Part shown: piece after piece, positions 44,042 to 53,914 of the stretch
How positions within the stretch are numbered: position 1 is the stretch's first letter
Layout of the letters: every line of letters starts with the position of its first letter
From: Agapetus fuscipes
Lineage: Eukaryota; Arthropoda; Insecta; Trichoptera; Glossosomatidae
DNA: 64,000 nucleotides
Assembly (NCBI GenBank): GCA_951799405.1
Contig: OX637338.1
Location: 7,812,001-7,876,000, forward strand
Reading direction: 5' to 3'
Notes under the pieces: generated by a model
The model's database searches: none
What the model was told of the DNA's origin: nothing
What the model saw: only the letters and a program-made list of their open reading frames with translations
Program-made: the position numbers and the translations under genes

Positions 44042-44277
44042 CCCTTAGTACGAGTTGCAAAACTCGAGAAAAGTAAAGTTTACTGAAAATACTAAAGCGT
44101 GATTTCTCCCAAAATCTGCCGTTTTTGTTTCTTACACTTTGTGGTCTTAGCAAAAGAGTTACTGTGATGAAGAAAATCAAGTTCAAACAAACAAAAACCG
44201 CAGATTTTGGGGGAAATCCCTCTTTACTAATTGCCGTAAACTTTACATTAATCAAGTTTTGCAACTCGTACTAAGGG
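44042..44277. mobile_element. MITE-T, 236 bp, flanked by TA
   Basis: Second MITE-T, exactly the same length as 17219-17454, with its loop in the opposite orientation. The first 23 bases of each terminus (from CCCTTAGTACGAGTTGCAAA) are exact inverted repeats. Bounded by TA at 44040-44041 and 44278-44279. Confidence 0.85.
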
Positions 44278-45132
44278 TACAGATGTAATGAGAGTTACAT
44301 AAATGTTCTTTTAATTATGCTTCACAGTGCTTACAACTAAGTTTTTGATTAAAAATTTGTAGTGCGTATGACTACCCGACTAGGGACTGTACACCATAAG
44401 CTCAAGCTCAATGATAAAAATATCAATTTACTACAAGTGCCTGCTCAGCGGAGGTCCAACGTACACCGTGCTGTTATTGCTTCATTTGCTCGCAAACTTC
44501 CACAATTATTTTGCCATAAAACCTCGATTGTTGTAGAAATTTCTACGCCGGTGCATTTATATTAATTATTTTCACTTTCCAGCATTCCTTCCCGCATTAG
44601 CTCGCAAACAAACATTTCTCTATTTAATGCTGTAACTAGTAAGTTCACGTTTTATAATACCTGCTAATAATGTATTTGTTTTGTTATAGTTATTAGATAA
44701 GTTCATACGATAACATTAATATCAAAATGTATGAGTATGATATTATTTCGAAAGCAATATATTACTGATGATTTAATCAAGATAATATTTTTATAGAAAA
44801 AAATACATTCCCCAGTAATCTATGTAAAAGATCGGTCCCTAGTCAAATGCTACAAAAACAGACTTTTAATCAAAAAGTATTTGGCTCGATTATGAGTAGA
44901 GCTTTTGATATTCAAAAGCGGAACATTTTCGAAATTCAATGTGAAATTCAAAGCTTTTTCATAATACAAAATTCATAATAATTTCAGTAATGGAAAACGT
45001 AATATTTTCTAAATCAAAATCATATTTGTAATTTGTAAAACAATTATTTTTAAATGATGTCAAAATTAATTTACCAATTACTGATTTGCCATTTAAAAGG
45101 CTTACACTGCTACTTTACAACTTTTTTTTGTA
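44278..45132. other. unannotated AT-rich DNA
   Basis: Nothing recognised. Confidence 0.35.
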
Positions 45133-45344
45133 ATAGATTTGTGGAGTGGAATGCAATTCACCAACCTATTTTGCCTGGCATTTGTCTTCATGCGAAAGCT
45201 GAAGCTTATGTGCATGCAATGGCATGTGTTGAACCAGGGTTGAAGTTATGATCAAAGGACCAGGCGGGAATCGAACCAGCGTTATTCTGTTCCAAATACG
45301 CTAATCAAGAACAGCGACTTGAAACCTTCGGCCATAACACCGAC
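45133..45344 (-). repeat. SINE-R copy
   Basis: Minus-strand: GTGTTATGGCCGAAGGTTTC head, B box GGTTCGATTCCCGCCTGG, and 3' block AATGCAATTCACCAACCTAT (plus). The AT palindrome present in the other copies is missing here. Confidence 0.7.
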
Positions 45345-46015
45345 AAAGAATCTTTTTCCTTTTTAATTTTTTCTACCTTTTCTAATGGCCTTTTTTCCAT
45401 GGAACACACCTGGTAAACATCTACCCCTTTCCCTTCCTCCTTCAGCTACGCATGCGCCCTGTTATTTGGTACACCAGCGCCCCTGTTGGCACCTAGTTAC
45501 ACTATCATTACGTCCACAGCTTATGGCGACCAACGACCATTTAAAATCATAACATGGAGCGTAACAACATTATCGGACATTACGTTGTTAGCCATACCAC
45601 AATATTGTAACAGAGTGAACTGAAAATATCACGATTTAAGCTGAATTAGCGTTAAATGACTCTCTGTCCGAGTAAGGATATACATTACAATTTACATAGT
45701 TTCCTGTGTAAATTTAGTAACTTACCCATACCCTACGATGAATGTACATTGATCTTTCCATAGTAGTAAAGGACAAAGAAAATTAATAGTAGGAAAGGTT
45801 TGAATTGTATGATAAAATTGTACTTTTTAAATAATTTGATTTGAAACAGCATTATCTGCAAACGGGTCTTTATGAGAAGAGCTTAAAAAAAGGTTAAGTC
45901 CTGATCCACTTTATCGATAGATTGACTAAATTCAAACCATATATTTGGTGGCACGATCAGTACTAGTCTCTTGGTTAACGTGATAGACTCTTAAGCGGAA
46001 TGTCGTGACTTCATC

Positions 46016-46160
46016 TTTTCTTCTTCTTCTATTGATGCCACTTCTATCAAATCGGCGATCGTCATAGCTACTTTGACCTTGGATGATGTGGCTCGAAACA
46101 GGGACTTCTGTTTGTTGTTGAACTGTTTGTTGAACCATTGTCGCAGGTTTTTCAGGCACA
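46016..46160 (-). pseudogene. (GAA)n-tailed LINE, 3' end, decayed
   Basis: Minus strand: LKNLRQWFNKQ then SLFRATSSKVKVAMTIADL, homologous to 26205-26386. The stop codon is mutated, so the frame runs into the GAAGAAGAAGAAAAG tail at 46016-46030. Confidence 0.65.
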
Positions 46161-46189
46161 ATGATTTTGATCTTTACTGAGTTTCAAGA

Positions 46190-46222
46190 ATTGGGGAGTC
46201 TCCCGCACAGGATTCCTTAAAT
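46190..46222 (+). repeat. SINE-P 3' terminal fragment
   Basis: TTGGGGAGTCTCCCGCACAG then GATTCCTTAAATAAA, identical in its core to the last 25 bp of the SINE-P copies. Confidence 0.65.
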
Positions 46223-46464
46223 AAAATTATGTCTCCACGAATGTACATGATGTTTCCTATTGCCATAATACTATTTTTTCTACCAATATCACCAATGGGT
46301 AATCAATTTCAGTAGACATCTTTGAATGGCTAGAAAATAAACTAGATATGTCATTTTTTTTTGTTATTAAAGGTCTCTTTAAAGGTTAACTCTGTTATGT
46401 GACAAACAATTTGATTCGAATCAAAAGAGCGCTTTCAACATTTAATTTGGTATTTCCCTCCAAC

Positions 46465-46790
46465 ACCATCAATCACGATTGTCACAGAGTGTCCGTCAGC
46501 GTCAGGTGGTCCAATCACCGGCAGTGATCGTTACTTATCCCGCCGAGATAAGGCGCGTAAACACACAATAATAAAATTATTCACTCGCCAGAGATTATGC
46601 AAAGTAATCGATTGGGCGCCACGCCACGTACCGCGATCTCGGGGCCAAGCTGCGTGGTCTCATTTCCACGTAACGTGGTCTTGCGTCCATGTTGGGGAGA
46701 CAGGGTGTGGTTGGGTAGGTTGTGTTACGGGTAGGTTGTCACAACGCAGCGGTTAGTTCACTCTATCCCATACAGGCACATGCGCCTAAT
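46465..46790. promoter_or_regulatory. candidate cis-regulatory island
   Basis: A non-repetitive, GC-richer block. It contains an inverted GATA pair (CTTATCCCGCCGAGATAAG), forkhead-like GTAAACAC, AbdB-like AATAAAATTAT, an octamer-like ATTATGCAAAGTAATCGATT, and a CpG-rich run (ACGCCACGTACCGCGATCTC). No coding frame. Function is inference. Confidence 0.3.
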
Positions 46791-47260
46791 AGGTAAAACG
46801 AATTTAAGCTTGATATTGAGATTTAAAATTCAAAATTCAAGTTCGATTGGATCGTTTGAACTTCAGTCAATTTCAAATGAGTTATTTCAAAGGAATGAAA
46901 TAAAATATTTATTTTGAATTGTATTTGCCTATACCCTATGCACGAGCCTAGTTTTCTCTGCAACACCATCAGGGAGATATGTTGGTAGATTTATTGTTTG
47001 TGTAAGCGAACTTTTTTGTTCTTCTGTTTTAAATCTCTTAAGGTACTTGATCTTAAATGCTTCTAATAGTTTACATTTTGTAAAACACATTGATTTCAAA
47101 TTTTAAAACAGACAAACAAGAGCTCACCTTGACTTAGGGTTTGTCAGAAGTTTTTGTGGCTTTGATACATGCAAGATTGTTTAAAACGCTAAACACAGAA
47201 TTTTTTAAAGAATTTCTTACACTGCTCTTGGTAGTCAAGTGTGACCAACGAGTTAACGCA

Positions 47261-47593
47261 AAAACGCAACTAAGCTACACATATAGTGTAACTTCTTGCC
47301 GCGTTATCCCCGAAGGGGTCGCATGTGGCGAGTTGAACCTATTTATTTTTACAGGTAAGGGGGCCGGCCTTACGCCAACCACTTCAGTTGAAGTGGTGTT
47401 TTCCCAGCTCCCGAGAGAGCTGGTACTCATTTCTTGTGAAGGCTGAGTAAACCTTGCCGGTATTATTATTTTGGGGTTTGAAATAAACACCGAAACGGGA
47501 AATCATTTCTGACACCCTCGCGCTCGGTGGGATTCGAACCCGAGCTCACGGCATGGAATGCAAGCACTCTACCAACTGAGCTATCGACCGGTC
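47261..47593 (-). repeat. SINE-Q, best full-length copy
   Basis: Minus-strand, about 333 bp. Read on minus it starts GACCGGTCGATAGCTCAGTT with A box TAGCTCAGTTGG and B box GGTTCGAATCCC. The body follows with GTGTCAGAAATGATTTCCCG, 'GGCAAGGTTTACTCAGCC', 'CTCTCGGGAGCTGGGAAAAC' and ACTTCAACTGAAGTGGTTGG. The 3' end is CGCCACATGCGACCCCTTCG ... 'ATATGTGTAGCTTAG'. Both pol III boxes are intact, making it the reference copy here. Confidence 0.88.
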
Positions 47594-48199
47594 AAATGAA
47601 ATAAGCTGACTTCTAATTTATACCCTAGAGACTGTGACAATCATCGATAAAGCGGAGTTAAAAGTCATCCTTTTTTTTCAAAAAATGTTCTTAACTTATA
47701 ACGTTCGAGAAAAATGCTTTACTTTTTTTAAAGTAGATTAAATACACCATCCATTGATAATATATAATTTTGATTTTTAGACTTGCAACTTATGCACTTA
47801 AATTTGAAATGAAAATGTACCTTACCTAGAGCCCCGGTCTCCCCACATGGGCGCGTGCGTGACACGAAGACCCGCTCGTAAAGGGGCAGACGTGATAAGA
47901 AAACATTCGCTAACCAACTACCACCACTAACTTGTAATCAACTCTCTTTATCAAGATGTATGGCGCTGCCAACACCTACACCGTGTCCGGACATTCGTGC
48001 TAATGCAACTTTAAGTTAGCTCTACGTTTTTATGCGACGTGTTCACAGCTTTTCTTACACGACAGGTACACGGCGTATCAGTGTAGCCGATGAATATGAA
48101 GCGATTACTTGTTAGACATATTTCTATATTAAGCTTATATTCGTGCAGCTTTGGAACTACTAGTATGGAAAAAAAACAGTCACAAAATATTTGCTATCC
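47594..48199. other. unannotated stretch
   Basis: Nothing recognised; mildly GC-richer around 47830-47900. Confidence 0.35.
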
Positions 48200-48211
48200 T
48201 ATTCTATCAAA
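48200..48211. repeat. target-site duplication, left
   Basis: TATTCTATCAAA, identical to 52276-52287. Confidence 0.75.
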
Positions 48212-48421
48212 CCAATAAAGAGGGAGAGAAACAATCACTTTTTCCCTTTTATGTGGTTTTTTAGTCTATTCCTGGGTCTTTGATTTGCACTTTTTTACAC
48301 TTTAGGCACTTTTCTACTCTATGGTCGCTTTTTCCCCATTTCCTGTTTCCCTATTTCCAGTTCCCCCATATACCGGTGGCCATTTGTCATAAAGCTCATA
48401 ATACACCAGGTAGGGGTTACC

Positions 48422-48511
48422 TGGACTCCAGACATCTATAGAAACATAATAAGAGTTTTAATGGTAGGTAAAACTCCCCCATTATGTGTTCTGAGAGATG
48501 TCTGGAGTCCA
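48422..48511. repeat. 16-bp inverted repeat in LINE 5' region
   Basis: TGGACTCCAGACATCT (48422-48437) and its exact complement AGATGTCTGGAGTCCA (48496-48511), separated by 58 bp. Immediately left of the antisense recombinase remnant. Confidence 0.8.
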
Positions 48512-48557
48512 TATTATGAGAGATCTGTCTATTATCTCCTGGTGACCGGGGACGTCT

Positions 48558-48782
48558 TTATTTGATATTAACTGGTTGAAATAGGGAGGGATCTTCTGGA
48601 GCTGTATGTTTCAACATCTCTTTCTGATAGTATTTTCTGAAAGTGTTTTCTATTGGGTAGTTCTCCAGCCAATTAAGTGATGCGACCGCTGAACGTGTGC
48701 TGCTGGGAGTGGCCTCTACTCCTGCTGATTTTAGCGTGTTCTTTACCCATCCTCCTATGATTGTTCTTGTAGCTGCCTTCAC
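48558..48782 (-). pseudogene. tyrosine-recombinase remnant (DIRS/Crypton-like), antisense in LINE 5' region
   Basis: 74 residues. Landmarks are RTIIGGWVKNTLKSAGVEA, STRSAVASLNWLE and FRKYYQKEM. The order 'IGxWVKxxLxxAGV ... STRSAxAS ... W ... TFxxYY' resembles the C-terminal catalytic half of tyrosine recombinases of eukaryotic transposons, where STRSA would hold the second conserved Arg and YY the nucleophile. The segment between Arg and Tyr is shorter than normal (internal deletion) and the N-terminal half is missing, so it is dead. The match is from memory of the family pattern and not a search. Confidence 0.45.
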
Positions 48783-49237
48783 TTGTCCTCGGGTGCTGAT
48801 GAACAGGTTATAAATATTTTGTTAAGTTTGAAGATTGTTTATAAGGGGCTCAAAGTTGGTAGGTCACGGAGGTACATATCTTGCTGGGAGATATGTACTA
48901 CTTAAATACCGTGTAACGCCATATACCAACAAAGTCCTACTCCTAGCGTCCACGAGTGGCCATTTAGCCCCGCGAGCCCCGGGCAATGTGGTCACTGGCA
49001 ATACCAGCAGCCATAGCAGATAGGAGAGGGCGATGGCGAGCTTCCGGCGCCATAAAACCGGATCCCCCCAACTAAGGGAAGGATAACCCTGACAGAAAAA
49101 CCCTGGTCCTCCTGGTAGGGGGTTGGGCGAAGGGCTAACAACCCTTTCCTGCAAAAATTAAAAATGTTGCAAATCCCGCAAATCAATGCCTCGGACAAAA
49201 TAGACACCGGAGACGACCCAAGCACGATACTAGGCTA

Positions 49238-49372
49238 CGAATCGGATTTTGGAATGTGCTGAGCTTAAATAGACCGGGCTCAACCCAGATTGTTACGGAA
49301 GAGCTGGCTAGGTACAATCTGGATGTGACAGCTGTGCAAGAGGTGAGGTGGCCGGGTAGTGGTGAGAAGATG
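49238..49372 (+). pseudogene. LINE endonuclease N-terminus, frame-shifted from the main ORF
   Basis: Reads FWNVLSLNRPGSTQIVTEEL, then RYNLDVTAVQEVRWPGSGE, the start of an AP-type endonuclease (the E of QEVRW is the usual metal ligand). The frame then leaves register with 49462-52251 by one base near 49372. A one-base deletion is the simplest explanation, since the other frame resumes at STIFYSGTNNDRHEFGTGF. Confidence 0.75.
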
Positions 49373-49374
49373 GT

Positions 49375-52251
49375 CAATCCACCATCTTCTACAGTGGTAC
49401 GAACAACGACCGACATGAATTCGGAACAGGCTTTGTCGTAAGCCAGAACGCTAGAAGGGCAGTGTTATCTTATGAACCAATTAACGAGCGGATTTGCGTA
49501 CTTCGGCTAAAGGGCCGACGGCGTAACTTAGCTCTCATTTGTGTACACGCGCCCACTGAAAGCGATGACGATGACAACAAAAACGCCTTTTATGATTTGT
49601 TGGAATCCACCTACGACCGACTACCACGGTATGACATAAAATGTGTATTAGGTGACCTGAATGCCAAAGTTGGTAGAGAAGAATGTTTTGTACCATCCAT
49701 TGGAACAAACAGCCTTCATGAAAACAGCAACGATAATGGTATGAGAGTCATTCACTTTGCCTCAGCACGACAAATGTCAATCATGGGCACAATTTTTCCA
49801 CACAAAGAAATCCACAAGGGAACGTGGAAGTCTCACGATGGTAGAACAGTGAATCAAATCGACCACCTTCTCGTTGAAAGGAAACATCTAAGAATGATTC
49901 ATGATGTTCGGAGCTATCGGGGGGCAGACTGTGACACAGATCACTTCCTGTCTGTGGCAATTTTCAAAGAAAAAATACTGAGGCATAATAAATCAAAACC
50001 GTCTACAAGACTAAGATATAATCTGGACATCCTGAACAATAAAGAGGGATTAGAAAGGTATAGAAAAGGCATCAATGACCAATTGCACAACCTGAGTGAG
50101 AGTCAGGTGGCAACTGAAGAAATAACTGAAGCCAGTGATAACCAGTACTCAGAATTTCAGATGTCTCAAGATGAAGTCATGGATGAAGTCTCAAGTGTGG
50201 AAGAAAGTGATCCTACAGCAAACCAGCTGAGGGTTGAAGAGTCTTGGAAGCTAATTATGCAGGTCATTAAGCAAACTGCTGAAAAGGAGATTGGGAAGAT
50301 GGATCAACATGCAAGTAAGCCATGGTTTGATGAGGAATGCAGACGTGCTGTTATGTGGCGGAAGGAACTCAGAAACTGTCTTCTTCAAGGAAGTAACCAA
50401 AACCTGGAGAATGAATGGAAAGGAAGAAAAAGACAAGTACGAAACCTCTTGAGAGCCAAAAAACGCTTGCATCATAAGCGGCTGATGGAGAAGCTTGAGA
50501 GTGACAATAGGGATGGAAGGAACTCTAGGAAATTCTTTGATTCCGTCAGAAAGGCGAAGTGTGGATCTCAACAGCGTAGTAGCCAGATAATGGATGAACA
50601 GGGAAACATCATTGCTGATCGAGATCAAATACTTGACGTGTGGAAGAATCATTTCACTGGATTGCTGCGAGGTGAGAGTCCGGATAATCCTTTGCAACCA
50701 TCTAGAGTTCTCACGGTGGAACCCGAAGTTCCTCCACCAAGTCGAGATGAGGTAGTACAGGCAATTAAGAGTTTAAAGAAGTCAAGAGCTCCTGGAAACG
50801 ATGATATCCCTGCTGAGTTACTGAAATGTGGCGGAGAAGCCTTAGAAAATGCTCTGTGGGGTCTTTATCAGGATGTTTGGAAACATGAGGTACTGCCAGA
50901 TAGCTGGAAAGTTGCACTATTGTGTCCAATACATAAAAAAGGAGACAAAATGCTATGCTCTAATTATAGAGGTATCTCACTTCTCCCAGCGGCATACAAA
51001 ATATTGTCTAATATTCTGCTAAGAAGAATTATGCCATATGCTGAATGTGCTCTTGGAGAGTACCAAGCAGGTTTCAGAAGGAATCGGAGCACAACGGACC
51101 AGATCTTTTCTTTGAGGCAAATATTGGAGAAGAAGTGGGAATATGCTCAAGATACTCATTGCCTTTTTGTCGACTTCAAGACTGCTTATGACTCAGTGCA
51201 TCGTTTGGGGCTGTGGAGCGTTTTACGAGACTATGGAATTCCTGGAAAACTCATCAAACTGGTTCAGATATCCATAGAAAATTCAAGAGCTCAAATACTG
51301 CTGCAGGGACAGGTCTCGGATCCCTTTGAGATCAGTTCAGGCCTAAAGCAGGGTGACGCCCTTTCTCCATTGCTCTTCAACCTAGCCTTAGAAAAGGTTG
51401 TGAGAGAAACCAAACCTGTGTATGGTGGAATCACCATAGGAAGTACCATTAGGCTGCTGGGATATGCGGATGATGTGGTGCTTCTGGGAGAAAACGCTGC
51501 ACAGCTCCGGGCGCTCTTCTTACCAATGGAGAGAATGGCAAGGAGGATAGGATTGAGAATTAATGAGGGGAAAACTGAATACTTGCCTGTGGCGCGGCGG
51601 GATATTCAAGAAGATTTGAATGTAGATAATTACAAGTTTAAGAACTGCAATTCATTCAAATACTTGGGTACCCTTATAAATGACAAAAATATCCTATCCT
51701 CAGAATTACATGCCCGAATTCACTCCGGCAATAATGCTTTTTTTGGCCTTAGAGGGCTATTGTGCTCAAAATGGCTATCCCGCTCCACAAAATTCAAGAT
51801 TTACACTTCCATTGTTCGGCCAGTTGTGTTGTACGGATGCGAAGCCTGGAGTCTGACTCAAAAACAAGAAAAATCTCTCCAGGTCTTTGAGAACAAAATG
51901 CTTCGTCGCATTCTCGGACCTGTATTTGAAGATGACAGGTGGCGTATCCGGACCAACGCGGAGCTGATGTCCGTGTTTCAAGATGCTAACATAGTGTCGG
52001 TAATGAAATCAAGAAGACTCCAGTGGGCCGGACATGTAGCGCGTGCAGAGGACTCCAGGATCATTAAAACAGTCTTGGATGGTGCCCCTTCAGGTGTTAG
52101 ACCACTCGGACGTCCCAGGATGCGGTGGGCAGACAACATTGAAGCCGATGCCGAAATTCTGGGAGTGAGGGGACCATGGAGGGAAGCAGCACAAGACAGA
52201 GAGTCCTGGAGGATTGTGGTGCGGGAGGCCCTGAGCCTTCAAGGCTTATGA
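49375..52251 (+). CDS. LINE endonuclease/reverse transcriptase (ORF2), one upstream frameshift
   Basis: The frame is open from before 49375 to the stop at 52249-52251. The first ATG is at 49462 and gives 929 residues; the true protein starts upstream. Domains by residue from that ATG: AP-type endonuclease 1-165 (LGDLNAKVG, NQIDHLL, CDTDHFL with His161); linker 165-430; RT 430-720 (SRAPGNDDIPAE, NYRGISLL, FRRNRSTTDQ, DFKTAYD with Asp571, SGLKQGDALSPLLFN, catalytic YADD 668-671); C-terminal extension 720-929 (FKYLGTLI, LYGCEAWSLT, RRLQWAGHVAR, RPRMRWADNI). The enzyme would nick target DNA and prime cDNA synthesis from its own RNA in the nucleus. The catalytic residues are intact. Only the frameshift near 49372 blocks a full product, so this copy is recent. 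Confidence 0.88.
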   Translation, partial: QSTIFYSGTNNDRHEFGTGFVVSQNARRAVLSYEPINERICVLRLKGRRRNLALICVHAPTESDDDDNKNAFYDLLESTYDRLPRYDIKCVLGDLNAKVGREECFVPSIGTNSLHENSNDNGMRVIHFASARQMSIMGTIFPHKEIHKGTWKSHDGRTVNQIDHLLVERKHLRMIHDVRSYRGADCDTDHFLSVAIFKEKILRHNKSKPSTRLRYNLDILNNKEGLERYRKGINDQLHNLSESQVATEEITEASDNQYSEFQMSQDEVMDEVSSVEESDPTANQLRVEESWKLIMQVIKQTAEKEIGKMDQHASKPWFDEECRRAVMWRKELRNCLLQGSNQNLENEWKGRKRQVRNLLRAKKRLHHKRLMEKLESDNRDGRNSRKFFDSVRKAKCGSQQRSSQIMDEQGNIIADRDQILDVWKNHFTGLLRGESPDNPLQPSRVLTVEPEVPPPSRDEVVQAIKSLKKSRAPGNDDIPAELLKCGGEALENALWGLYQDVWKHEVLPDSWKVALLCPIHKKGDKMLCSNYRGISLLPAAYKILSNILLRRIMPYAECALGEYQAGFRRNRSTTDQIFSLRQILEKKWEYAQDTHCLFVDFKTAYDSVHRLGLWSVLRDYGIPGKLIKLVQISIENSRAQILLQGQVSDPFEISSGLKQGDALSPLLFNLALEKVVRETKPVYGGITIGSTIRLLGYADDVVLLGENAAQLRALFLPMERMARRIGLRINEGKTEYLPVARRDIQEDLNVDNYKFKNCNSFKYLGTLINDKNILSSELHARIHSGNNAFFGLRGLLCSKWLSRSTKFKIYTSIVRPVVLYGCEAWSLTQKQEKSLQVFENKMLRRILGPVFEDDRWRIRTNAELMSVFQDANIVSVMKSRRLQWAGHVARAEDSRIIKTVLDGAPSGVRPLGRPRMRWADNIEADAEILGVRGPWREAAQDRESWRIVVREALSLQGL

Positions 52252-52275
52252 GCCGAAGAAAGTAAGTAAAGTAAG

Positions 52276-52287
52276 TATTCTATCAAA
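52276..52287. repeat. target-site duplication, right
   Basis: TATTCTATCAAA, directly after the AAGTAAG tail. Confidence 0.75.
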
Positions 52288-52670
52288 AATGCTTCTCCGA
52301 GGAATTGTTAGTGGTATTCAACAGTGTTTTCGCAGAAGAGCATACAAAATTCAAATGCTTTCTTGAATATATGTTGTATATATTCAAGAAAGTATACTTT
52401 TATATAAATATACTTTTAACTAACGAGGAGTAAGTCCTAGCAAATCGCAATTTCAAGGTTTACAATTAATGTTTCTATGGATGTATTGGGAAATCTCATT
52501 AAATTTCTATGACACCCTTTATGTACATCTGACAGCTTATAAATATGGCGAAAATATGTACCTAACTTCTATGTTGGTTTTCACAATTTAGAGGAGCTAA
52601 ACTGAAGGCAAAAAATGATGGTTACTTATTTTTTGTACAACCTTTTCCGTCATTTAATGTAATATAATTG

Positions 52671-52725
52671 TATTTTTTAGTGTTGATCTGTTAACACAGT
52701 GAAAGTCCATTTTTATAAATATTTA
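52671..52725 (+). repeat. 55-bp segment identical to 60956-61010
   Basis: From TATTTTTTAGTGTTGATCTG through ACACAGTGAAAGTCC to ATAAATATTTA. It is the left end of the foldback element here. Confidence 0.85.
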
Positions 52726-52908
52726 AAAATATAAATGGTAAAACATTGTTTTAATTCACTTTATTTTATTTGTTTATGCTCGAATATTTTCGCCTAATGA
52801 GGCATCTTCAAGAGCAGAATTCATTAGGCGAAAATATTCGAGCATAAACAAATAAAATAAAGTGAATTAAAACAATGTTTTACCATTTATATTTTTCAAT
52901 ATTTATAA
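52713..52908. repeat. 88-bp inverted repeat (Penelope-like foldback)
   Basis: The arms 52713-52800 and 52821-52908 are reverse complements over 88 bp with one mismatch. The 20-base loop is GGCATCTTCAAGAGCAGAAT. Both arms contain the family block TTTTAATTCACTTTATTTTA. A TAATATAATTGT direct repeat lies outside (about 52660 and 52907), suggesting one insertion event with inverted duplication. Confidence 0.9.
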
Positions 52909-52924
52909 TATAATTGTTTTTATA

Positions 52925-53664
52925 AACATGTCGAATTGTTTCAACATACTAGCGTGTATTTGTGAGTAATCAATTGACAATGGAAAATGCTTTTACTTGT
53001 CGGCTCACTAGCCCGTGACTCCCCCATATCATTATCTAATATGCGCTCCTCTTTTATTTCAATACATTTACCATTATGTTTTCCACCATTATTCTATTAA
53101 GCATCATTTCACAAATTAGTTATGCCCTTCGCGTACAAGTTTTCTCCGTAAATAATAAATTTCATTAAATTCCGACAGTGCTTTCGTTATCAGAAGGATT
53201 TTGTATTTATTGATTGAAAACATTTTACAATTGTTAGGTAACTTGATAAAGGTAGCTTGTAGACAAAAAAAATCTTTGATATCAATAAATAAATGCAAAG
53301 CTTTCTTACGAAAAATATTGTGAAAAAAGCTCTGAAGCAAATAACTAATGCCTTTTCCTCAAAAGTCTCCTTCAAAAGGGTACTTCCAAAACTGGTAGAA
53401 ACACTTTTCTGGCCTCAGATATCCCTGCAAGGACAGTCCCAATAGTAATAAGTACTAGATGAGAGATTTAGACATTCGCTTGGGATAACGGGAGTCTTAG
53501 ATCAATTTGTTTAACCAAAAGTAAAGATATTTGAAATATCGGCACTTTAATGTTATTTTCCGAACCTGTTACCGTGTCTCATTCGAGCTGAAACTCCCGA
53601 ACGCTTCTTCCATGTCTTTGATGGACTTCCTCCTCAATGTGTACAGTTACACCATCTAAATTTA
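52925..53664. other. unannotated AT-rich DNA
   Basis: Nothing recognised. Confidence 0.35.
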
Positions 53665-53914
53665 ATCTAGATCTAACTTGCAAAGATATGTATCATTTAA
53701 GATTCATATTACATGCATTCCCACAAGCAGACACGCATAATTTCGCGCTCACACATGCCGCATGTGGACCTACAATATAAAAAACCCAATCTCAAATGAA
53801 CATAAGCCCTGAAACTCTTGCCGATCTTCCCTGAAACAGGGGTGACGTTGGCAAAGTGAACCATTTTTTACAGTACGGGTGGTCAGCCTCATACCAACCT
53901 GTAAGTCAGGGAAT
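53665..53914 (-). repeat. repeat-S copy
   Basis: Minus-strand near full-length copy: ATCTAACTTGCAAAGATATG, 'TTCGCGCTCACACATGCCGC', CCCTGAAACAGGGGTGACGT and ACGGGTGGTCAGCCTCATAC. Confidence 0.85.

Larger units (their letters stand above)
48212..52275 (+). mobile_element. RTE-like non-LTR retrotransposon
   Basis: About 4.06 kb between 12-bp direct repeats (TATTCTATCAAA at 48200-48211 and 52276-52287). It contains a 5' region of about 1 kb, one long endonuclease/reverse-transcriptase frame, and a very short 3' end with an AAGTAAGTAAAG tail at 52260-52275. There is no ORF1, which fits RTE-type LINEs. The part from about 48840 rightward looks like the element's own leader. The part 48212-48840 includes an antisense recombinase remnant and may be captured sequence. 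Confidence 0.8.

Noticed and set aside
47520..47593. A functional tRNA gene on the minus strand
   Set aside because: The A and B boxes are good, but the 3' acceptor side runs straight into SINE-Q body and the same unit recurs with that body many times.
50251..50697. Minus-strand 148-codon frame
   Set aside because: It is antisense to the intact LINE reverse transcriptase and has no recognisable domain.
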